A DNA stretch of 64,000 nucleotides. Source: CAKAHY01 sp963522175 (GTDB lineage Bacteria > Bacillota > Clostridia > Lachnospirales > Lachnospiraceae). The translations under genes and the position numbers were made by a program. The notes under the pieces are model-generated. The model worked only from the letters and a program-made list of their open reading frames with translations, had not been told where the DNA came from and ran no database searches. Numbering within the stretch: position 1 is the first letter of the stretch; every line of letters starts with the position of its first letter. Of the stretch, positions 34,726 to 42,434 are shown piece after piece. The stretch spans positions 85,093 to 149,092 of the forward strand of contig CAUQXC010000007.1 of NCBI GenBank assembly GCA_963522175.1, given 5' to 3'.

Positions 34726-36348
34726 ATGATAAAAGATTTCTTTAATAAACGTTTTTTTGATAGAAATAAAGGAATAATACTTATATCAGGTTCTTTGCTT
34801 GCCATCGTTATTATCGGTACGAGCATACTGCTTGTAAAAGGACACACGGGTAAAAAAGCAAAGCTTGCAACTTCTTCCGAGCCGAAGCTCGAAGCCGTTG
34901 TCCCTATATCCTTTGACGGTGCTATGTTCCCTGCCGTAGACGTTGACGTTCCTTCAAAAGAACCTGCTCCCGAATATATACGAGACGGTGCAGACCATGA
35001 AATAATTATGGATTTACAGGAAAGACTTATGCAGCTGGGCTTTATGGAAGAGGATGAGCCCACTTCCTACTACGGTCCCGTTACTCAGGCTGCCGTAAAA
35101 GTTTTTCAGAGGCAATCCGGACTTCCTCAGGATGGAATAGTCGGTCCTCAAACCTTAGCCGCCATCTTAGATGAAAATGCCAAGCCTTATTCGGCGAAGC
35201 TTAACGACAGCGGTGATGATATAAGTCGTATTCAGCAAAGACTTTATGATTTAGGTTATCTCGCGGATTCTTCCCAAGTAAACGGAACATTCGGAGATAA
35301 AACGGACGAAGCGGTCCGAAAATTTCAACAAATAAATTCACTTCCGATTGACGGTACTGTAGGACTTCAGACACTTAATAAGTTTTACAGTGATGATGTT
35401 CATGCAAACATGTCGGCACTCGGAGAAAAAAGCGATGTCGTTTTGGCATCACAGAACAGGCTTTTCCAGCTTGGATATATGACCTCAACTCCTGACGGTA
35501 CTTACGGAAGTGACACTCTTGAAGCTATAAAGAGATTTCAGTCCAAAAATAATATCGTTGTAGACGGTTATTTGGGTCCCGACACAAGAATAGCCTTAAA
35601 CTCCGATTCCGCGCTGCCTAACAGTCTTGACATAGGAGACAGCGGTTCTCAGGTTTCAACCATCCAAAGTCTCTTAGTAAAATGGGGATACTTAAGCGAT
35701 TCTCAGGCAGACGGATACTACGGTGACAGTACGAAGGCAGCCGTTTCGGCTTTCCAGGAAAGAAACAGCTTGGACTCCGACGGTAAGGCAGGCACGGTTA
35801 CAATAGCCAAGCTTACCTCCGACAATGCGCTCAGACCTCTTCCTAAACCTAAGCCGAGGCCAAATACATCCTCAGGCGGTTCAGGCGGCAGAGGCAGAGG
35901 TTCTTCCGGTGGCGGCGGTAATAGCGGCGGTGGTGGCGGCAATACCGGTGGCGGCGGTGGAAGTTCACCTCCTCCGGCTTCAAACAGCAGCGGTGTAAAC
36001 ACCTTACTTGCTGTAGCTTCTTCAAAGCTCGGTACTCCTTATGTTTGGGGTGCTAAGGGTCCTAACGCTTTTGACTGCTCCGGCTTTGTTTACTGGTGCC
36101 TTAATAACTCCGGTGTAAGCCAGTCATATATGACCAGCTCCGGTTGGAGAGATGCGGGAAGATATACACGTATCAGCAATTTCTCCGATATTCAGGCAGG
36201 TGACATTGTCGTTGTAAGCGGACATGTCGGCATTGCTACGGGAGGCGGCGGCGTTATAGACGCTTCTTCCTCAAACGGTCGCGTTGTAAGCAGATCTTTA
36301 AGCGGCTGGTGGGAAAGAAACTTTAAAGTCGCATGGAGAATATTCTAA
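34726..36348 (+). CDS. NlpC/P60 peptidoglycan hydrolase with four PG-binding domains
   Basis: Secreted or membrane-tethered murein endopeptidase of 540 residues. A single N-terminal TM (about 16-36) is followed by four PG_binding_1 repeats (about 90-150, 160-220, 230-300, 300-370; each with the LQxxLxxLGY..DG.xGxxT pattern), a Gly/Ser/Pro-rich linker (about 374-425), and an NlpC/P60 domain with catalytic C451 (AFDCSGF) and H500 (SGHVGIA). The third triad position may be D512. It stands alone between its promoter and a strong terminator. Four binding repeats imply strong wall attachment. Confidence 0.9.
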   Translation: MIKDFFNKRFFDRNKGIILISGSLLAIVIIGTSILLVKGHTGKKAKLATSSEPKLEAVVPISFDGAMFPAVDVDVPSKEPAPEYIRDGADHEIIMDLQERLMQLGFMEEDEPTSYYGPVTQAAVKVFQRQSGLPQDGIVGPQTLAAILDENAKPYSAKLNDSGDDISRIQQRLYDLGYLADSSQVNGTFGDKTDEAVRKFQQINSLPIDGTVGLQTLNKFYSDDVHANMSALGEKSDVVLASQNRLFQLGYMTSTPDGTYGSDTLEAIKRFQSKNNIVVDGYLGPDTRIALNSDSALPNSLDIGDSGSQVSTIQSLLVKWGYLSDSQADGYYGDSTKAAVSAFQERNSLDSDGKAGTVTIAKLTSDNALRPLPKPKPRPNTSSGGSGGRGRGSSGGGGNSGGGGGNTGGGGGSSPPPASNSSGVNTLLAVASSKLGTPYVWGAKGPNAFDCSGFVYWCLNNSGVSQSYMTSSGWRDAGRYTRISNFSDIQAGDIVVVSGHVGIATGGGGVIDASSSNGRVVSRSLSGWWERNFKVAWRIF

Positions 36349-36365
36349 AAATGTTTAATTTAAAA

Positions 36366-36413
36366 GGAGTGTCGAAAAATTACTGAAATCGTGATTTTTC
36401 GGCACCCTTTTTT
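36366..36413 (+). terminator. Terminator after the NlpC/P60 gene
   Basis: Stem GTGTCGAAAAAT / ATTTTTCGGCAC with a T6 tail (CTTTTTTAT) lies 18 nt past the stop codon. Clear intrinsic terminator. Confidence 0.9.
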
Positions 36414-36428
36414 ATAGGTTAATAACTG

Positions 36429-36614
36429 TTAATCAATAATCTCCCAATGCCCGCTATAACCACTTCCGATATAGCGAATATTATCCATTTCTTTTATATG
36501 ACGTTTTATAGTTTTAGAGCTAACTCCAAGCACTATAGCCATGCTATTTGTGTTTATTTTGTCGTTTTCACGTATTAGCTTCAAAATCTGTTCATCTAAA
36601 AAGTACGCCGTCAC
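36429..36614 (-). pseudogene. C-terminal HTH fragment of an AlbA_2/RecG-like regulator
   Basis: A 61-residue frame (MTAYFLDEQILKLIREN at its start, ending YIGSGYSGHWEIID) looks like the C-terminal winged-helix module of AlbA_2/RecG-like ATP-binding transcriptional regulators, whose tail often reads GSxKxGxWEI. The reading frame is open upstream to about 36659 but has no N-terminal domain and no convincing start with a ribosome site (a GTG begins the stated span). It lies between two terminators, beside tRNA-Arg. I read it as a remnant of a larger gene, perhaps of an integrated element; it could also be a short real gene. Confidence 0.5.
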
Positions 36615-36688
36615 TCGAATAATAATACGCTGTATCTTCTCCTTTAAAAATTTCCGATACTATAAGTTTTTTCCATATTTTCGTACAC

Positions 36689-36722
36689 AAAAAAGCGGTA
36701 ACGACCTTCTCATCATTACCGC
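36689..36722 (-). terminator. Terminator of tRNA-Arg
   Basis: Arms GCGGTAA (36695-36701) and TTACCGC (36716-36722) with T6 on the minus strand (GCTTTTTTGTG), 10 nt beyond the tRNA 3' end. Confidence 0.85.
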
Positions 36723-36731
36723 CAATCTCAA

Positions 36732-36803
36732 TGTTCCCTGCGGGAATCGAACCCACAACTGAGTCTTAGGAGGACCCTGTTATATCCATTTAACTAAGGA
36801 AAC
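36732..36803 (-). tRNA. tRNA-Arg (anticodon CCU)
   Basis: Minus-strand sequence folds into a full cloverleaf: acceptor GTTTCCT/AGGGAAC, D-stem GTTA/TAAC, anticodon stem GGGTC/GACTC with loop CTCCTAA (anticodon CCU, codon AGG), T-arm GTGGG/CCCGC with loop TTCGATT, discriminator A. CCA is not encoded. A stem-loop terminator follows. The single AGG-reading tRNA fits a genome that uses AGA/AGG codons widely. Confidence 0.95.
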
Positions 36804-36847
36804 AAACATATAACCGGACTGTTAAATCCCATTACAATAAAAATATT

Positions 36848-36889
36848 TATAAGTTGTATAAACCGAATATTCACTTTATACAACTTATA
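36848..36889 (-). terminator. Terminator after the DUF3881 gene (15-bp perfect palindrome)
   Basis: Arms 36848-36862 and 36875-36889 pair over 15 bases without mismatch (TATAAGTTGTATAAA and its complement) around a 12-nt loop; on the minus strand the stem is followed by AAATATTTTTATTG. It lies 40 nt beyond the stop codon of the DUF3881 gene and upstream of tRNA-Arg. Confidence 0.75.
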
Positions 36890-36928
36890 GATTATACCAT
36901 CAATATCATTTTTTGTAAATTGTTATTT

Positions 36929-37819
36929 TTACATCAAAGTCTCTTCAAACTCCACATCGGCCTGCAACCAAATCTTTGCTTTCACTCGCCTTCCCTCCGA
37001 AACCTCACCAATCACATCCTTCTTATTTACAGCCAAATGCAAGTTTATATCATTACACGACAAGGTCAGATCGTAAATCTTCTCCTTTGTCAAAGAATTT
37101 ACCTTTTCACTGACCCCGGTTATATCCGCAACTATCATATAAATATCACACTCTATACCTTGAGGCATGAAAGAATTATCTACAATGGAATACAAATCTT
37201 CATTTAAGATTCTGTCATTTACCATTGTATATAAATTCATATCCTCCATTGACAAAGACTCTATAGCATTCTCATCCCCGTTTTTAGCCTTTTCTATAAG
37301 ACTGTTCCTCTCCTTGCTTGCCAAATTCAACAATTCGACCTGCATCTTGCTCTTCTTTACCGGCAACAAAATCTTTGCTTCCTCAGACCACGCACTGATG
37401 TAAACATTTTTCACCTTTGTCGATTTAAGCTTTGAATTTTTTCTTTCTATATAGTCAAACGCATTACTTAGCCTGAATATAAGAGAAATTCCGACTCTGT
37501 TGTCGTCTATCATGCCCGAATATTCCTCATTTGAAATATGTCTTTGAACCGTACAATATGAACTGCTGCTTATATCATGGCTTTTTAAGCACGGGTATGC
37601 CTGCTGCCTTATGTAGTTTCCGTCATCATCGATAATTCCGAGCATCACAAGACTGAGATCGGTATCCAAGTCAAGCTTAATTTCCCAAAGCTTTTCTCCC
37701 TTGTTTTGAATTATCCTTGCAAACTGTTTATTTTCATCTTGTAATTTATCAAGTAATTTTCTGATTTTCTTATTATCCTTATATTTACTAAAGCCCAAGC
37801 TTTTTAAATATGTGTGCAT
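36929..37819 (-). CDS. DUF3881 family protein
   Basis: A 296-residue soluble protein without a known function. Its start MHTYLKSLGFSKYKD and the AYPCLKSHDISS block fit the DUF3881 family, which I know as restricted to clostridia such as Lachnospiraceae (recalled, not checked). A long central acidic-basic region and a C-terminal beta-rich part (DLTLSCNDINLHLAVNKKDV) are visible; no catalytic motif can be seen. Own promoter at 37845-37873, own terminator. It is divergent from the SauUSI-like gene. Confidence 0.8.
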   Translation of the reverse strand: MHTYLKSLGFSKYKDNKKIRKLLDKLQDENKQFARIIQNKGEKLWEIKLDLDTDLSLVMLGIIDDDGNYIRQQAYPCLKSHDISSSSYCTVQRHISNEEYSGMIDDNRVGISLIFRLSNAFDYIERKNSKLKSTKVKNVYISAWSEEAKILLPVKKSKMQVELLNLASKERNSLIEKAKNGDENAIESLSMEDMNLYTMVNDRILNEDLYSIVDNSFMPQGIECDIYMIVADITGVSEKVNSLTKEKIYDLTLSCNDINLHLAVNKKDVIGEVSEGRRVKAKIWLQADVEFEETLM

Positions 37820-37844
37820 GAAACACCGCCTTTCTGATTTATAT

Positions 37845-37873
37845 ACTATAGCCTATACAGGACTATTATTCAA
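37845..37873 (-). promoter_or_regulatory. Promoter of the DUF3881 gene
   Basis: Minus strand -35 TTGAAT (plus 37868-37873), 17-bp spacer, -10 TATAGT (plus 37845-37850). In the same 142-nt gap a TATAAT before the divergent gene at 37962 lacks a good -35. Confidence 0.5.
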
Positions 37874-37961
37874 TACCCTATTTACTTCTCACAGTAGAAA
37901 AAAACGGCTAAACAAGGTATAATTCTCATACCACGATGTATTTTTAAGAAAGGCTTTATAC

Positions 37962-40823
37962 ATGAGCGACCTTATATATAATGATTATTCTAATGCAAAA
38001 AAAGTCCTGTCAAGCATAGAATCCGAGCTTAACTGCTGCGATGAATTTATATTCAGCCTTGCTTTCATATCGGAAAGCGGGATTGCCTGCCTTTTGCAAA
38101 GCTTAAAGGAACTTGAAGAAAAAAACATTAAAGGAAAAATACTTACTTCCAACTACCTTTTTTTCAACACCCCGAAAGCGCTTAATAAATTGGCATCTTT
38201 TAAAAATATAGAATTAAAAATTTTTGATTCCTCATCCGGAACCGGTTTCCATACAAAAGCATATATTTTCAGGAAAAGCGATACCTATAGTGTAATTGTC
38301 GGAAGCTCCAATCTTACCGCAGCAGCCCTCACATGTAATAAGGAGTGGAATACCTACACTTTATGTAATAAAAACGGTCTTAATACCGACTTTTTAGATT
38401 CGGTTTTAACTAATTTCTCCTCTTTGTGGGAAGCTTCTTTACCTTATGCACAATGTTCATCCATATATGAAAAGGAATACAAAAAGCATCATGATAAAAC
38501 TTTTTTGGTCGAAAATATTGAAGAAAAAGACAGTCCTCAAATAAAAGCCAATACTATGCAACAGGATTTTTTAAAGAGATTTAAGGCTTTGCATGAAACA
38601 GGCAAAAAGGCACTCCTTATTTCCGCAACCGGCACGGGAAAAACCTATGCCGCCGCTTTAGCTATGAAAGAAATAAAGGCGAAAAAAGTTCTTTTCATTG
38701 TTCACAGAGAGCAAATAGCAAAAAAAAGCTTGGAAAGCTTCAGAAAAATATTTTCCGATAATACCTCAATGGCTTTACTTTCGGGTAACAATAAAAATTT
38801 CGACTCGGACTTTATCTTTTCTACCATACAAACGCTTTCAAAAGATGAGATACTTAAGAATTTTTCTCCCGATTTCTTTAATGAAATTATAATCGATGAA
38901 GTGCATAAAGCCGGTGCCGGCTCTTATCTTAAGGTTATAAATTATTTTAAACCTGATTTTTTATTGGGCATGAGCGCCAGCCCCGACAGAACCGACAGCT
39001 TCAATATATATGAGCTTTTTGACCATAATATTGTATATGAAATACGTTTAAAAGACGCCTTAAATCAAAATCTTCTATGTCCTTTTCACTACTTTGCCAT
39101 TAGCGACCTCAGAATAAACGGTGAGGAAATAGATGATTTAAGCAGCTTCTCAAAACTTACCTGTGATGAGAGAGTTTCGCATATAATTGACAAAATTGAA
39201 TATTACTCTTACAGCGGAACACGTGTTAAAGGTCTTATTTTTTGCAGTTCAAATGATGAAGCTAAGGTCTTATCGCAAAAATTCAATCTGCTTAATTATA
39301 ATACCCTTGCCCTTTCCGGCGAAAACAGTATAAGCGAGCGTGAAGAAGCTCTGTACAGGCTTACCTGTGATGATGCCGCCAATACTAATAAACTTGATTA
39401 CATTTTTACCGTCGATATTTTTAATGAGGGCATAGATATACTTTGTCTGAATCAGGTTATTATGTTAAGACCTACTCAAAGCTCCATTATTTTTATACAG
39501 CAGCTTGGCAGAGGTCTGAGAAAACATAAGGATAAAGAATTTCTTATTGTTATAGATTTCATTGCAAACTATAAAAATAATTTTCTTATACCGAAGGCAT
39601 TATCATCCGACAAGAATAACGATAAGGATTCTATGAGATATTTTTTGACTCAAGCCACAAAATCTCTTCCCGGCAGCTCGACCATAAGCTTTGACAAAAT
39701 ATCAAAGGACAAAATATATACAGCCATTGATAATGCAAAGCTTAATAATATTTTGGAGCTTGTAAAAAGCTACACGGACTTAAAGAATAAACTTGGAAAA
39801 ATCCCCGATTATAAAGAATTTGATGAGTTTTCCGACGTGGATTTTTCGGTACTTTTTATGTGCTCGGGAAGTTATCCCCATTTTTTATCTTTAAAAGAAA
39901 GCTTATATACAAATAAGTTCAGTTCTGAACAATTTGAAGTTTTTCAGTTTATAAGTCAGAATTTAATACTGAGTAAAAAGTCGGAAGAGCTCTTAATTTT
40001 AAAGCTTCTTTGCGAATACTTTTCCTCCGGCTCTTATATAATTGATTTCGACTCTTTTTTTAATAAACTTAGTGAACTTCTTTTATTAAAGTATAACAGA
40101 GTGTTTACAAAGGCGGCATTTGACATATCTTTCAGGATATTGACCAATAAATACGTTACAAGCAGCATAAGTGCAAAAAAGTACAAAAATTGTATTTTCT
40201 TCGATATTAAAGATGATTGTGTTTGTATTACGGAAGCCTTTTTAAATTTGCTTGACTGTGAAGCATTTTTTACGGAGCTTAATGATTTGCTTGATTACGG
40301 ACTTTTTAGATATGATAAGCGTTATGCAAATAATTTATATAAGGATACATTATTCGTTTTATACGAAAAATATACTTATCAGGATATCTGCAAATTATTT
40401 TCATGGAAGATAAATTATGTTCCTCTTGCCATAGGCGGCTATAAATATAATGCCGATACAAAAACTTTACCGGTTTTTATAAATTACGATATAGACGAAA
40501 ACTCTTTTAATAAAGACTATGTGCACGGTTTCCTCTCCCATGACGAATTTACTTCCATGTCAAAGCCCGGAAGAAATCTTGATTCCAAAGAAATATCATA
40601 TTTTTATGACAGCCAGACAAGAATCTACCTTTTTATGAGAAAAAATAAGAATGATAAAAGCTGTGCAAACGAATTCTACTTTTTAGGTGAAATGAAAACC
40701 TTTAAAGATCCCGTTTTAGTTCGGAGAATTCAAAGTAAAGATAGCGTTGTCTCCTTTAATTTTAAGCTTCTTACTCCCTTAAGGGATGATTTATACGATT
40801 ATTTCACAAGAGATAAGATATAA
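37962..40823 (+). CDS. PLD-nuclease / SF2 helicase / DUF3427 protein, SauUSI-like type IV restriction candidate
   Basis: A 953-residue protein. The N-terminal phospholipase-D-type nuclease domain has FHTKAYIF (H97, K99) and VGSSNLTAAA (115-122). The SF2 translocase has Walker A SATGTGKT (221-228), DEVH (312-315), motif III SASP (338-341) and a helicase C domain with NEGIDIL and QQLGRGLRKH. The C-terminal part fits DUF3427 with its LFMRKNK and YFLGEM blocks. This order is that of SauUSI, the S. aureus type IV enzyme cutting 5-methylcytosine DNA. No methylase or specificity gene is adjacent, as expected for type IV. Function is inferred from architecture; a repair helicase is an alternative. 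Confidence 0.8.
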   Translation: MSDLIYNDYSNAKKVLSSIESELNCCDEFIFSLAFISESGIACLLQSLKELEEKNIKGKILTSNYLFFNTPKALNKLASFKNIELKIFDSSSGTGFHTKAYIFRKSDTYSVIVGSSNLTAAALTCNKEWNTYTLCNKNGLNTDFLDSVLTNFSSLWEASLPYAQCSSIYEKEYKKHHDKTFLVENIEEKDSPQIKANTMQQDFLKRFKALHETGKKALLISATGTGKTYAAALAMKEIKAKKVLFIVHREQIAKKSLESFRKIFSDNTSMALLSGNNKNFDSDFIFSTIQTLSKDEILKNFSPDFFNEIIIDEVHKAGAGSYLKVINYFKPDFLLGMSASPDRTDSFNIYELFDHNIVYEIRLKDALNQNLLCPFHYFAISDLRINGEEIDDLSSFSKLTCDERVSHIIDKIEYYSYSGTRVKGLIFCSSNDEAKVLSQKFNLLNYNTLALSGENSISEREEALYRLTCDDAANTNKLDYIFTVDIFNEGIDILCLNQVIMLRPTQSSIIFIQQLGRGLRKHKDKEFLIVIDFIANYKNNFLIPKALSSDKNNDKDSMRYFLTQATKSLPGSSTISFDKISKDKIYTAIDNAKLNNILELVKSYTDLKNKLGKIPDYKEFDEFSDVDFSVLFMCSGSYPHFLSLKESLYTNKFSSEQFEVFQFISQNLILSKKSEELLILKLLCEYFSSGSYIIDFDSFFNKLSELLLLKYNRVFTKAAFDISFRILTNKYVTSSISAKKYKNCIFFDIKDDCVCITEAFLNLLDCEAFFTELNDLLDYGLFRYDKRYANNLYKDTLFVLYEKYTYQDICKLFSWKINYVPLAIGGYKYNADTKTLPVFINYDIDENSFNKDYVHGFLSHDEFTSMSKPGRNLDSKEISYFYDSQTRIYLFMRKNKNDKSCANEFYFLGEMKTFKDPVLVRRIQSKDSVVSFNFKLLTPLRDDLYDYFTRDKI

Positions 40824-40826
40824 ATA

Positions 40827-40853
40827 ATGGGAACCGAAAAATTCGGTTCCCAT
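40827..40853. terminator. Two-way terminator between the SauUSI-like gene and gdhA
   Basis: Arms GGGAACCGAA (40829-40838) / TTCGGTTCCC (40842-40851) with AT extension and a 3-nt loop. It lies between the two convergent stop codons (40823 and 40876). Confidence 0.8.
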
Positions 40854-40875
40854 TCATCTTTTAATATGCTACAGC

Positions 40876-42210
40876 TTATACAACTCCCTGTGCTATCATA
40901 GCATTTGCAACCTTTTCAAATCCGGCAATATTTGCACCCGCTACATAGTTACCTTCCACTCCGTATCTTTTTGCGGCATCATCAACCTTAGTAAATATAT
41001 CCTTCATGATATCTTTAAGCTGCCTGTCAACCTCTTCAAAGCTCCATGACAGTCTCATTGCATTCTGGCTTTGCTCAAGACCCGATACGGAAACTCCGCC
41101 CGCATTCGAAGCTTTTCCCGGCATGAAGAGTACACCCTCTGACTGTAAATACTCAGTCGCTTCCAAAGTAGTAGGCATATTCGCACCCTCGGCTACCACG
41201 AAACATCCGTTTTTAACCAAAGCCTTTGCTCCTTCAAGATCCAGCTCGTTTTGAGTTGCACATGGTAAGAAAATATCGCATTTAATATTCCAAATACCCT
41301 TTCCTTCCGTATAAACGGCACCGCTTACTCTTTTTGCATACTCGCTGATTCTTTCACGCTTTACCTCTTTAATATCCTTTATTATATCAAGCTTAATTCC
41401 TTCCGGATCATATACATATCCGTTTGAATCACAAAGCGCAACTACCTTTACTCCAAGCTCCTGACACTTTTGAACGGCATAGATGGCAACATTTCCGGAT
41501 CCTGTTACAACGGCGGTTTTTCCCTTTATCTCTTTTTTGTTTGCTTTGCACATTTCATCCAAGATATAAACCAATCCGTATCCGGTAGCTTCTTTTCTTG
41601 CAAGTGAGCCTCCGAAAGGAATTCCTTTACCTGTAAATACCCCTTCAAATGAGGTTGACAATCTCTTGTACTGACCGAAAAGATAACCTACCTCTCTTGC
41701 TCCTACACCTATATCTCCTGCCGGTACGTCTATATCTTTTCCTATATACTTATAAAGCTCGGTCATAAAGCTCTGGCAAAATGCCATTATTTCTTTATCC
41801 GATTTTCCTTTAGGATCAAAATCGGCTCCACCCTTTCCGCCTCCCATAGGAAGTCCTGTAAGCGAGTTCTTAAGAGTTTGCTCAAAGCCCAAAAATTTAA
41901 GTATGGACTGATTTACCGAAGGATGAAATCTAAGTCCTCCCTTATATGCTCCTATAGAGTTGTTAAACTGTACTCTATAGCCCTTGTTTACATGTACATT
42001 TCCCTTATCGTCAACCCACGGAACTTTAAAAGACACAATTCTGTCCGCCTCGACAAATCTCTCCAAAATACCGTTTTTTACATATATATCTTCATTAGCT
42101 TCAATTACAATTCTTAATGATTCAAGCACTTCTTTTACAGCCTGATGAAACTCTGCCTCTCCCGGATTTTGTTCCACAACTTTTTTATAAATTCTATCTA
42201 CGTATGACAT
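40876..42210 (-). CDS. gdhA: NADP-type glutamate dehydrogenase
   Basis: Makes glutamate from 2-oxoglutarate and ammonia (or the reverse). The 444-residue protein has LTGLPMGGGKGGADFDPKG with the substrate lysine, the PAGDIGVGAREVGYL block and the nucleotide fold TAVVTGSGNVAIYA (about 225-240). Length and the GGG motif fit the hexameric NADP-dependent type. The ATG ending at 42210 has AAGGAGGAT upstream; a longer frame up to 42243 would start inside the leader hairpin. Promoter is nearly perfect, with a hairpin directly at the transcript start (see findings). Confidence 0.95.
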   Translation of the reverse strand: MSYVDRIYKKVVEQNPGEAEFHQAVKEVLESLRIVIEANEDIYVKNGILERFVEADRIVSFKVPWVDDKGNVHVNKGYRVQFNNSIGAYKGGLRFHPSVNQSILKFLGFEQTLKNSLTGLPMGGGKGGADFDPKGKSDKEIMAFCQSFMTELYKYIGKDIDVPAGDIGVGAREVGYLFGQYKRLSTSFEGVFTGKGIPFGGSLARKEATGYGLVYILDEMCKANKKEIKGKTAVVTGSGNVAIYAVQKCQELGVKVVALCDSNGYVYDPEGIKLDIIKDIKEVKRERISEYAKRVSGAVYTEGKGIWNIKCDIFLPCATQNELDLEGAKALVKNGCFVVAEGANMPTTLEATEYLQSEGVLFMPGKASNAGGVSVSGLEQSQNAMRLSWSFEEVDRQLKDIMKDIFTKVDDAAKRYGVEGNYVAGANIAGFEKVANAMIAQGVV

Positions 42211-42245
42211 AATATCCTCCTTTTTAAAACACTTCAAAAACAAAA

Positions 42246-42279
42246 AAGCAAAGAAAACCCCTCAGAAGCTTCTTTGCTT
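42246..42279 (-). promoter_or_regulatory. 5'-terminal stem-loop in the gdhA leader
   Basis: Arms AAGCAAAGAA (plus 42246-42255) and TTCTTTGCTT (plus 42270-42279) are perfect complements. On the minus strand the hairpin begins about 3 nt after the predicted transcript start (about 42282) and is followed by TTTTTTGTTTTTG, the form of an intrinsic terminator. The ribosome site lies 22 nt further on. Role is open: attenuator, or 5' stem protecting the mRNA. Confidence 0.6.
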
Positions 42280-42288
42280 GATTTTCGT

Positions 42289-42317
42289 ATTATATATCAA
42301 ATTCAAATTATTGTCAA
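42289..42317 (-). promoter_or_regulatory. Promoter of gdhA
   Basis: Perfect consensus on the minus strand: -35 TTGACA (plus 42312-42317), 17-bp spacer, -10 TATAAT (plus 42289-42294). Predicted start of transcription near 42282. Confidence 0.85.
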
Positions 42318-42325
42318 ACCTTAGA

Positions 42326-42358
42326 TTGTAAACTTTTATTTCTATATTTAGTTGACAA
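42326..42358 (+). promoter_or_regulatory. BirA operator of bioY
   Basis: Dyad TTGTAAACT (42326-42334), 15 nt, AGTTGACAA (42350-42358). It agrees with the bacterial BirA operator pattern (TTGTWAAC half-sites separated by about 15). It overlaps the -35 of the bioY promoter, where biotin-protein ligase BirA would block it. Confidence 0.75.
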
Positions 42359-42380
42359 TTATAATATTTTCTTCTATTAT
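42352..42380 (+). promoter_or_regulatory. Promoter of bioY
   Basis: -35 TTGACA (42352-42357), 17-bp spacer and -10 TATTAT (42375-42380). A small stem GAGCAT/ATGCTC follows in the leader. Confidence 0.75.
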
Positions 42381-42434
42381 TCTATAGGAGCATTTTGATG
42401 CTCTAAATATACTTTATATGCATCGGAGGTTTCC

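Noticed and set aside
35718..36002. Proline-rich minus-strand frame opposite the NlpC/P60 gene
   Set aside because: It is the antisense of the glycine-rich linker (GGN codons read as proline); a composition artefact.
42211..42290. Riboswitch in the gdhA leader
   Set aside because: The leader is about 70 nt with only one simple hairpin. It does not match any riboswitch class that I know.
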